DNA of 64,000 nucleotides from positions 18,414,275 through 18,478,274 of the forward strand of contig NC_054881.1 of NCBI RefSeq assembly GCF_018320785.1. Reading direction: 5' to 3'. Origin of the DNA: Cheilinus undulatus. Taxonomy: Eukaryota > Chordata > Actinopteri > Labriformes > Labridae. The notes under the pieces are model-generated. The model searched no databases, had not been told where the DNA came from, and saw nothing but the letters and a program-made list of their open reading frames with translations. Shown here one piece after another: positions 37,001 to 49,000 of the stretch (the stretch's first letter is position 1; every line of letters begins with the position of its first letter). The position numbers and the translations under genes were made by a program.

Positions 37001-40000
37001 GTCAGAGAAAAATCACGCTGTAAACATGTTTACATTGGACGGCTGAGGCCGTTTCTCTTAAAAAGAGCAGCACCTTAATGAGACAGCATTGTTCATGGAT
37101 AATGAGGTCCTGGAAAATTGTTTGTTTGCTTTGTAGCTCTGATGGCTGTGTTCAGAAAGTACTGCTCTCATGTTTACTTACACCAGCAGTGAACTCTGCA
37201 CGGCAGCTGCTGAACAAACACAGCAGCACTAACTGACAAGCACAGGAACACAGCACAGAAGCGTCTGCTAGTTTTACTTGAAAATACTCTCTTAAGAAAA
37301 ATTACTCTTTTACAACCATAATCTTCTTCTGCCTAAGACTAGCAACAAGCGAGAGGATTTTTATATCATCAACAATTTTAGAAATGTGGGATACCACAGA
37401 CGTAGGGACAGTTTCAAGTGATTTTTCATCTTACAATCTTCTGAATCCACACAATAGACGTGGCCAGACTATGAGACTGCACACCTGTAGTCTTCAGTTG
37501 ACATCTCACAGAGAAGATTACAGGGGGCCTAGAAGTTAAAAAAAAAAAAAAATTGTGAAGCCTGAAACACTTTTACAAAACTTGAAACTATTTTGCATGA
37601 ACTAAAGATGTTTCCATTTCATAAAACAAGTTTACACAAGCAAACTACTTCTACAAATGATATTCAAAATTACAAAGTCTGAAAAACTTTATGAAATTAA
37701 ACAAGTTTACAAAGTTGGACACAAAAATACGGTATCTATATTATTTTTTTTTACAAAACTTGAAACAAATTTACAAAGCCAGAAGAAAAAAAAAAAAGAC
37801 AAAGTCATAAACACTTCCACAAAACTTCAAACAAATTTACAAAGCCAGATAAAAAAAATAACAAAGTCATAAACACTTCCACAAAACTTAAAACAAATTT
37901 ACAAAGTCCTGCACAAAATTACAAAGTGAAAACACTAAAATATTACTTGAAACAAATTTACAAAATAAGACAAAAAATCAAGCCTGAAACACTGTATTGG
38001 ACTTTTTGAACATTTGTTATGCAATCTGTGTTTTTGATATGTCATATGTACAAGCGTTTTGCTAATGCAAATTTGTTTTATAAAATATAAACATTTTTGG
38101 TTAGTGCAGATTTGTTTCAAGCTTTGTGAAAGTGTTTCAGACTTTGTAACTTTTATTGCTCTTCCAGGCCACCGTAATGGTCCACTTCATTGGCCCTGGC
38201 AAGGGATGGAAGAGGTGGGCTTTCGTCACCGTGTGATTGCTTTTAAACATGCACAGATGCACAATGTGCATTCGATGTATGATTGATAAAACAACCCCCC
38301 ATGGGATTTATTTTTTATTAAAAGAAAAAAAACAGAAGCAGTGGGTTGGGGGGCTGTATTTGATCAAAACGACACAAAAATAAGCTACATATTGAGTAAA
38401 CTTACTGTCATGTGGTCTGTGTATCTCTCAGTTGTGTTGACTCTTTAAGACTTGGCACCTTGGAACTGTGTGCATCATCTCAAGGTGTATAACTGGGACA
38501 GTCGGGTGTATTCCCTTATACAGCCAAGGGAAAAGTTTTTAAGTTTTCTGGGAACAGCAAGAAAAGAATGAATTGGTTTATCTAATTTAAATGCAGATAT
38601 CTCAATTTTTAAAGATCTAAGTAGCTTTAGTTTTAACAGCTTTTTCACCTTTTATTTAGACCTTTTAGCTTAGGACAAGAGACTTCCTATACAGCTGCAT
38701 CTAAAAAGAAAAAAAAGAAAGTGAAAAAGTAGAAAATAGAAAGAAAAAAAATAGAAAGTCAAGTAAAAAAAAATCCTGTGATTTACTTCAGATAGTTTCA
38801 TTTTCGTATACTCTAGATTCATCTCATACAAAGTGAAATATTTCAGGATTTTTTTTTGTCATTGCCTTGATGATTTCAGCTTACAGCTCAAAAAAAATCC
38901 ACTATCTCAAAATATTAGAATACTGTGGAAAAGTCCAATTTGAATGATGGTGGTTGTACTGCACCAGAATGAGAGAATGAAGGCTCAAGAAAACTTTGCA
39001 AATTAGACTTTTTCACAGTATTAAGTATTTCAAGTTAAAATACGAAAGTCTTGAAATATTTCCCTTTGTATGAGAAGAATCTAGAAAATATAGAGGTGTA
39101 ACTTTCTGAGTACGGCGGCGCAGGGGTTAGCGCCTCACAGAAAGAAGGTCTCTGGTTTGCTTCCTGGTCAGGGCCTTTCTGTGCAGAGTTTGCATGTTCT
39201 CCTTGTGCATGCGTTGGTTCTCTCCAGGTACTCCGGCTTCCTTCCACCACCAAAGACATGATCAGTGGGTTAATTGGTGACTCTTAATAGGTGTGAATAT
39301 GAGCGTGCCTGGTTGTCTGTCTCTATATGTCAGCCCTGCGATTGACTGGTGACCAGTCCAGGGTGTACCCCACCTCTCGCCCAATGACAGCTGGGATAGG
39401 CTCCTGCCCCCCTGCGACCCCGAACAGGATAAGTGGTATAGAAAATGGATGGATGGAACTTTCTGAATAAATCACAGGAAAAATTAATTTTTACATGATA
39501 TTTAAATTGAGATGCTCCTGTATATGGTGTAAACTGATCCAGGAACACATTTTGAGTAATTTTGAATAATTTTGATTAAATTCCCCCTAAATAAGAACAT
39601 TTAAAGCCAAAGGATCACTTGCAGCATCTTTCACTTGTGCATATTTTAGAAATAGTAGGCATTTAAAAATATACCAGTAAGTTAGGTTGCTGTGTCATAA
39701 TGGCTGTCTTGAAACAGAAATATTTATGGGTTTTTGGTATGTGTTTTAAATGCAAACTAATTAAATTTCAAACCTATTAGGAAAATATGATTTGATGAAC
39801 TGTTCATTCAGTCTTTTATTGTGACTTGGGAAATTGAGTATTTGACAGCCCTAGTTTGTACAGACTATAAGACATGACCTCCAAGTAAATATAAGTATAA
39901 ACTAGCAGACTTTTTTATTTCTGCAGCTGAGGGCTGGATTTGAAAGGCTTGAATACAACAGAATAAAAATGAGGAATGTGCCTATTTAGTCAAGTAAACA

Positions 40001-43000
40001 CCTAAATACTAGATTATAAATCAGTATGGCGAAATTATTGTTCCAACAAATCTCCTTTGTCACATTTAAATTACATATCCCCAGCTGTCATCATTTATCA
40101 TGATAGAAGGGGCCATAAACCAGCTCCACATTGCGGAGTGTCAAATTGATTTTTCTCTTAATCCTGAGCTCAGCACAGTTCCAAGCAGGAGTGAGGATCT
40201 GGTAAACAGGTTATTTTTAACCTGTAGCTCCCCTTCCACGAAGCACCTCGAGCAGGCCAAAGGTATTCATCATCCACTGCCTCGCTGCTGCTAAGGAACC
40301 ATCTTATCCTCACACATCTCAGCTCACGGCCGGCTCAGGCCTCTGAAATGTTTAGATCATCAGTAATGCTGCTGCCATCTCCAGAATCACTGATCGCTCT
40401 CCTCCTGGTAACACAATCAGCTGCTTTTACTCAACTGAATGGAATACAAAAAAAAGCTGGCTCAGCTGTTTATTTAAAGGGACAGTTCACCTACATTAAA
40501 CGCAGAGTATTTTTGCTAAACCAGTGTTTCTGCATGCCATACAGATTTTTATCATCCACTTATGACGAGTGAGATGCTCTTGGGTTTAGTTGTGGTTACT
40601 GGATTTTAAAGCCCGAGCATGTTACATACATTAATTTTTCACCAAAATACACACATATTTAACTGTTCTTTAATTTTTATGACCTATTGATTCTCTAAGA
40701 CAAAGCGTTTTAGTCAAAAATTTAACAGATGTGATAGAGGATATTAATAATGACATTCATTGTAACCATAATAGTTGCAATAAGCAATTAACATGTATGC
40801 TGACCCTCTTGTGCAACTGTATTAATTGACCTCTAGTTTTTTGCACATCCCAGATGATCACAGACTGTTGTTTAAGGAAGAGGGGGTGCTACACAATGGT
40901 AAACATGGCCCTGTCCCTACATTTTTGAGATGTGTTGATGCCATCAAATTCAAAATGAGCTAAAATTTTTCATAAAATGGTAAAATGTCTCAACATCTGA
41001 TATGCTCTTTGTGGTTTGTTGTGAATAAATATGGGTTTATGAGATTTCCGAATCGTAACATTCTGTTTTTATAAACAGCGTCCCAACTTTTTTGGAATAG
41101 GGATTGTAAAATCCTTTGTTTTTTTCAGCCTCAAAAGTGATCTTTTATTGTCCATGGCATGGTGTTGCCAATGTTACCCTTTCACCAAATGGTAGCCTGT
41201 AGCCTTCGCCACAGGATGGGACATAATGTTGATATACAGTGCCTATAAAAAGTATTTAACACCTTGGATGTATTACCCTTTTATTGATTTTATAAATCAG
41301 TCATGGTCAATATAATTAGGCTTCTGTGAAGGATATATTACAAAAATTCTATAGCATCAATAAATTTTTTCCTAAGCCATAGTTCTCTTACAGATTGATA
41401 AGGATTGTCCTCCAGGATTTTCCTGTTTTGCCACATTCATATTTGAGAAGCATCCCCACAGCATGATGCTAAAACCACAGTGCTTCATAGTGGGGATGGT
41501 GTGTTTGTGGTGATCTGCTGTGTGTGGTGTCTGCCAAACAGCGTTTTGTCTGATGGCTAGAAAACACCATTTTGGTCTCATCAGACCAAAGAACTGTCTT
41601 CCACTTGACCATGGAGTCTCCCACATGCCTTTTGGTGAACTCAAGTCAAGATTTAACATAATTCTTTGAATGCCAGAGTTTCTTCTTCTCCAAGATGGAT
41701 GTTGTGGAACTGCACAGATTGACTAGAAAGGGAGCAATTTGCAGCACAGTGCACTATATATGGAGCTTGATTTCTGATAGAAGACTTAACATCTCAATCG
41801 GTGCATTTATAGGAGGGTTGTTCAAATGGAATTCTCTCTGCTGGGTGGATGGTGCAGTTTTCTTTCTCCGTGTTATTCCCCATGCATATTTTAGTTTGGG
41901 CTGCAGTTTGCTAGCAGTCCTGTTTTGGTGTTTTCTTTTCAGTTGTCTTATGTCAGTTTCTTTTACAGTTTTACTGGCCACCTGTTGGGTTGGCATTTCC
42001 CAGCTTCCCTCTTTTGTTCTGTTTGGCTGGCACCTGTGACCCCTTTTAGTTCTCTTATTATTGATCTGCTTTTTGAATGAATGTCTTTAAACCTTTAAAT
42101 TTGTGTGGCCTCCTGGACATGTGGCAGGTCTCTTTTGTTTTGAACCATTGTTTATTTTTTATTAAGTTTTAAAGAGGCTGTAATAATCAGCCCAGCTGGC
42201 CATTCCTAGTCAAAAACCTCCTCTGCTGTTTGATCTGTACTATATCTGGGCCAATGCATGGCACATATGTTTAACTTGAACCATAAGGGACTGTCTCCTT
42301 TAACATAGCATGAAGCCCCTAGCCTCTAAAAAAGATAACCTTACAGCTTGACCTGGGGCCTTGAAGTAACTTAACCATCCTCAGAACATCTGTAAATACA
42401 CAGAATTATTAGAAATATCAGAAACATTGGAAATTTCCATACTACTATATGTGTCTGTTTTAAGTATACATTGTTGTTCAAGCTCTTAAAGTAAATGTGA
42501 ACAATAATGTGGTGTAAAACTCTGAGAAACCCTGCTCTGTGGTTCCATGGTTTTAGTGCAGGCAGCAAAACAGGATCCACGCTGTAATTTCAGCTTTCGT
42601 TGAAGAGCTGTAAAAAAGACTTCCAGGAAAAGGCTGATTTTTGCCCTGTGGCTGTGCTGTCAGTGCAGCTACGTGCATATATCATCCCATCCCTGAAGTG
42701 GAGAACAGCCACCTTCAGAGGCAGCGATGAGTCACAGCAGCTGCAAACAGGAAAATAAAGCAAAACAGATCTCATTAGAAATAAAACATATGTCATTGTT
42801 TTTCCTTTCTCTCCTCTGTGTCTCCTCACAGTCGTCCCTCAGAGATCCCCACACCTCGCCGGCTGCTTCTCCACCAACATGGAGACTTTCCGCTGCAGAT
42901 GGAATGTGGGAACGTTTCGCAACGTCTCCAAACCGGGAGATCTACGGTTACTCTACATTAACAAAAAGTGAGGGGAACATTTTATCAGTACCAGCTGAAT

Positions 43001-46000
43001 ATGTGAGGGTTTTTTCCTGGAGAATGCGCCTTAAGAACTTCAGCTAGGCAGGATGTAATTGATATACCAGTAACTATTGCTCAAAAATAAAAGCATGAGT
43101 ACCAAGGATTGAGGGGATACTAAATAAAACATTGTGAAATACATTTTAAAACAAAAATCAAGTATGTAACAGGTAGAGGAAACACACAGAACTCTCTCTT
43201 TTTAAATGTCTTATAAGCCTAACTACTATAAAACTTTAATTAATAGCCCTTAAATGAATAATAGCCAGTTCCTCCTTACTCAAGTCTATGAAATAAGCCT
43301 TCTTTCAGGCACCAATGAGAGGAACTCCTTTAAATATTTTCAAAAAATACTGTGCACAGGGAAAATGGGGGAAACTTTAAAAGACTTAAAATGAAAAAAA
43401 AAAATGGGCTCAATGTGCAAAGGCCTCAACTGCTGTCTTTCAATTGTGGTGGCTTTTTGTTAATAATACAGATGAAAATCTGTCCTTTTGAAAAAACAAA
43501 AGGAACTCCAGCACTTCACAATTATATTAATAGTCCAATTCCCAATGCCATTTTAGCTGACATTCATGCCACCTTCACTAACTCACTGGGCATGTGAGAT
43601 GCATGTCATGGCTGCAACACTGCTTGATATTCAGTTTATCAAGAACTTTCAGACTGCCTGCTGGAGCGCCAATTCTACCACGCCTGTTTTGCACATCTTA
43701 TGCATGCAGATCCTTAAAAAGTCTTTAAAATTCTTAAATTGAACTTTTGAAATTTAAGGCCAGAAAAAGTCTTAAAATGTCTTATTTTTTAAAATTTTGA
43801 GTGGTCTTAGATTATAAATGGCACTTTGCCTAAGAAACGTCTTTACCAAATCATTGTTATCTGGCCAACTTCACATGCTTTTAATCATTCTTTTTACATA
43901 TTTGTTTGACCAAGTTACAGTTCTAAGAAATATAGAATTGTCCACCAAAAATGTGTAGCCTCCCCTGATTTAGACTGCTCCGCCCTTACTAAAAGAGAAA
44001 TTTTCCTTTTTTATTACAAAACTTTTTAGTATCAGGTTAGTACACCTGGAGATACTGTATGTTATAATTGATATCAACAAATGGTATATTGATAGAATAG
44101 AAACATTAAATAAATATACATAAACAGTGCAATTTTTGTTCAGAATGCTTTTGTTTTTAGTAGTCCCCAGTTCTACTGTTCACTGAATCAAGTCACATTT
44201 AGGGAGGTGTATTAAGGTAAAACTTATGAATATTGACAGAATGTTGACGGCATGGAGGCGTCGCCAAAACGTAGCATACTCAGGACTGGTATGATGTGGT
44301 GATGGTGTGTGCCGGGGCAGATATGCACAGCGGCTGCAAGCAGCAAAACATGCTGTCAGTCTGAAACTGCAGAAAGTGCATCGTAGAATAAGGATGCAGT
44401 TATTTCAGCATGATATCAGTAGTTTGTGGAGTTTTAGGCAGGGCCAACAGGCATACATAGCTGAAGTAGTATTTTTTTTTTTTGTTCATCCTTTTACTCA
44501 GCACTGGAATTTTTGGCAGCTCTAGTTCTTTCAAGTTTTTCTCCATGCTTTGTGCAACCTCAGTTGTGTTTATTGGATAGCCTAAGGCCAAAAGGTTTCA
44601 GCTGGATGTAAATATAATGATAAAAATAAAAAGTTGAAAGTATGTTCAATTATAGGATTTTATTATAAAATTTCACAAACATGTTTTGGGCTCTGCGGTT
44701 CTCAGTGAACTCTGATTAATGAAGAAAATTATGCATTGGTTAGGGCAGTGTTCTGGCTAAATCACCATAGATTTTAATTGTTTTACTGATAAAACCCTGA
44801 AAAGGCCCATCCATGTTTTTCTCATCAAAAGACTTTTTTATAAACTACTTAATAACTTCTTTATCATGGTTTTAGTCAATATTTGCAAATCTAATTTTGG
44901 CAGCCTCAGAGCAGTCAAAGCCTCACGCCCCCCTTAAGATCTTTGGCGCCCCCCCTGGGGGGTCCTGGACCCCATATTGGGAACCATTGGGTTAGGTGCT
45001 ATTTTTAGCTGTGGATTAATCCACATTCTGTTACAGTGAGTTGTTTGTAACAGAAGATTGCTAGTGCCCCCTAGAGGATAAGTACTCCATTTTTAACCCC
45101 ATGGCCCTGCTGTGTACCCCCCTTGAACAAAACATCAGTTTTTGGACTGAAAGACAATGAGGTGGTTTTCCCCTGGCCTAATCATGTTTGCTCATGCCTT
45201 TGCAGACCTCCCCTTGCATCTCCTAAAGAGTGGAGTGAATGCCCTCATTACACCACTGACAGGCCCAACGAGTGCTTCTTCAATGAGAACCACACATCCA
45301 TCTGGACTTACTACAGTGTCCAGCTCCGCTCCAAGGATGAGGCAGTCCTCTATGATGAAGATTTCTTCCACGTTCAAGACATTGGTGAGTTTAATACCTC
45401 ATTGGCTGCCTGTCTGAGGCATAAAAACCTTGCTTTTCTAACCTGGAAATTGACACCATAATAACGGGGGCAGGTTTCTTTGCCAAATCACATGCCTGCA
45501 TGATGTAGACTCCTACTGTGAGGCCAGCTGAACCATGGATATATACTGTAGGTGCATGTTGTTTAAATAATGATTGTCATTGGTCAAATATTCATGTTTC
45601 ATAACTTACACATGGATCTTGTCAAAAGATGATTTCTACACCCAAATCTGAGCTAGTTTCTATGTAAGCTTGAAATAATGAGGGCCATTGTGTGCAGCTC
45701 TGGTAAAAAAAAATAACAGAATAGAATAAAAGTAGAAAAAGGGACTGGATCATTTTCTTTACTCTAGGACTCCAACTAAGAGTCTTATACCTACGAAGTA
45801 TTATTTAACAAATTCATGATCCATGAGTGTTAACTGTAGAAATCTGTGGGTGAGACACAGATGTTCTTGTTTCGGTTATAAATATTGCTGATGACAAGAT
45901 GAAAAATAAATTGCTGGATTACTTTTTAAAATGCAGTGAAACCAGATCCTCCAGAGAGCCTGAACTGGACCCTCCTGAATGTGAGTTCGACCAGCATGTA

Positions 46001-49000
46001 CTACGACATCATCTTGAGCTGGAGGCCTCCTCAGTCTGCAGATGTGGAGTCAGGATGGATGACCCTGGAGTATGAGGTCCATTATCGGGACGTCAGCTCT
46101 GACAAGTGGGAAAAGGTGGGTATCTATTCCATTTTATGTACCTATGCTTAATTTAGTGAAACTTAAAGAGCAACTAAATGTCAGAGTTTCAGATGGCGCT
46201 TTTTCTACCCTGGAATTTTAGAGAGTATCTTTATAACTTTATAGAAAGGCCTAGAAGAGAGGGGGGGACAAGGCACACCTGCTCCCTCCTTCCTGCTGTC
46301 CCCATTAGCCACAAAAGGATTCAGTCTGTGTTGCTGTGCAGATTTGATTATCAGCCATAATGTCATAACCATTCAAGGTAGACATACCTGAGTGTGAAAC
46401 AATGCTAAAGATGACACAAGTTTGTACATGTTCCACCTTGCTTTAAGAAAAACATAGTTTATTCATGATCTCGGGCAAAAGCCCTGTATTACCCACAATT
46501 TTAGAGTCTCTGATTGGTTGATTGGTTTGTTAATGTTATCAAACACAAACATAACTGCCTCCTAAATTAGTGGGTAAATACTGTAAATTAAACATTTGTG
46601 TGCTTTTTTTAATGGCTCAGGCGTATTTGTCATGTGACTAGGTGCAAGATAATCTCCCAAAATTTACCTTGTCATTTCCTATTATACTGATTTATAGAGA
46701 AGAGGACTGTTTTAGTGGCACCCAGGTATCATAATCTTGCCTGTTATTCCCCACAGGTTGAGTCTGTGAAGGGCACGCATTGCTCCATTTATGGACTTGA
46801 ATCAAACGTCAACCATGAGGTTCGGGTTCGGTGCAGAATGCTGGGGTGGAGACGGTTTGGAGAGTTTAGTGACTCTGTGTTCGTCCACATCCCGTCTAAA
46901 GGTAAACACTCACTGATATGTTTACAGGCTGGATTGACAGAGCTTCTTTGAATGGTTTTTAAAAGGCTTTACATGAAGGTTATGGAGGCTGCAGCTGAGC
47001 GTCCTTGTAATCCTGAATACATTTTAGGACAAGAGCCCTTACATAAACGCTCACATAGATATCTGTTTCTATCATTTATATATTTTTCAACAAAAAAAAA
47101 AAACAAATAAAAGCTGAATATAGCCTTCTTTCTGATGTATTTATATACAGGGTATCCACAGGGTCTGGAAAAGTATTAAAAGGTGATAAATCAATTTTGG
47201 GAAAATTAAGGCCCTTAAAAAGTATTAAAAAGTCTTATCACGACTTTATAAAGTCTTAAATTTTGAAATTATTTTTCCTGAATTAGCTGTCCAGAGTTTG
47301 AGTCCCAAAAACATAGTAAAAGTGTGTGAATTTATTTATTTTGATTAAAAAACAAAGATGAACAGGTACATAAAAAACTAGGCTATTGTGGGTGCATTCG
47401 TAAATTGTCTCTGAGAGCGCCAGAGCGAGTGGGCGGGCGGGTGGAAATACAGAAGCACAAAGATTTACTATCCCAGCCTATTTGAATTTTGTTGTGTCAT
47501 AGTGGTCTATAGTCTTTATCACAAACTAAAACTGTTAAGTTAAAAATATCACTGATGTAAATGGTTAGAGCTTGAAGTGGCGGTGAGGTATTAAAAATAT
47601 TGAGAATGTCTTGAAAAAGTCTTATAAAGGTATTAAAATTAACTTCAAGATTCCTGCATATACCCTGATATAGATGGCCCTGAAGTATCTGTTTGTTTCT
47701 GTACCAGCGTCCAGATTCCCCGTGGTGGCCTTGCTCATCTTTGGAGCCTTGTGTCTAGTAGCGATCCTGATGTTAGTCATCATATTGCAGCAGGAAAAGT
47801 AAGTATTTTAAAAAAAAATCTCAATAGAGCAGGTACGTTATGAAAATATTAGAGAGATGAGTATATGGTGAGACACTGCAACTCGCTGTTGGCTGCTTAA
47901 CCTTGAAAAATGTCTAAAGCGTCTCATATTAGCACTCTCATTTAAAGGGACATTCTGCAGCTGCTCATCTGTGTCTATACTGCCGTCTTTAGTCAAATGT
48001 TCCTTTTGTTTTTTGTCATAACTCAGATCAAATTTTAACATTTTATGAATTGTTCTCTCCCTTAGGTTGATGGTTATCCTTTTGCCTCCTGTTCCTGGGC
48101 CTAAAATAAGAGGAATTGACCCTGAGCTACTCAAGGTATTCACCTAAATGTAAAACATTTCACCGTTGCTTGTCCCAGTTTACCAGCACACTATATCAAA
48201 GTTACTCCTAACTTGAACCATACGTGGACATCTTTCCCAGTTGAGATTTTAGGTCTCATCAATTTTTCATAATTGCCAATTGTTAAGATCATTTCAATAC
48301 ATATAACTTATTTTCATACGTCTTGATATCCCATTTAATCTCTCACATATAAATTTCATTCAGTAGAGACTGAGTGTAATGCAGATTCACTGTGCACAAA
48401 GCTGCCCTGCATGTGCAATGATTTGCATTTTTTGTAATAGAGTTTGCATTTTGCAGTTTGCATTTTAAAATAGCAGGCCATTTTCAAAGCTTTTTATACT
48501 TCAAACATTTACCATTTCCTTGGAGCAATCTCCTAAAATACCATCTCCTACCAATAAGCATCTTTTTCTTTAGTCTTCTTGAAGCATCCCAAGTAATTAC
48601 AGTCCATTAATCTTGTGCTTTATCATCCTTTTCAGCACACTTTGGTAAAGCCACTGTAGTATCAGCCTGCAGCCTCAGTGATGTAAAATAAGTCCACCAT
48701 TGCTCCTTAATGTCTCATTTTACTTTGAAAGACTCACAGACAGCTCAGTGGAAAAGTCAAAAGTCATCTTCACCTTGTGTTATCAAAAATGTCACCTTTT
48801 ATGATTCTTCATTTAATTTAAATGAAAGAAAACCTACTTTTTGGGGATTAGAATTCATGTCATTGTCTTGGATCTACTGAAGTTTCTTATTTTCTTTGGA
48901 AGTAAAAGCAGGGCTTTATCCAAACAGGAGGTCAGTTACCCTAGTTTAGGAAACAAAACACTTTTGAATACAAAAAGTGGAATTTATAATGTTACTAAAA

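Larger units (their letters stand above)
34104..42831 (+). other. ghr intron after the signal-peptide exon (8.7 kb)
   Basis: Apart from the repeats listed separately (Tc1 remnants at 35.5-36.7, 40.8-41.1 and 41.2-41.7 kb, a tandem array at 37.5-38.2 kb, and a MITE with SINE at 38.8-39.5 kb), I see no exon or gene. Short open frames such as the one at 41695-42036 have no recognisable content. Confidence 0.7.

Noticed and set aside
37560-37970. Regular repeats considered as a CRISPR-like array
   Set aside because: Repeats and 'spacers' are both degenerate copies of one unit. This is a vertebrate intron and an ordinary minisatellite.
41695-42039. 114-codon hydrophobic frame, possible membrane protein
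   Set aside because: T-rich sequence gives chance hydrophobic codons. No splice sites or family likeness, and it abuts a Tc1 remnant.
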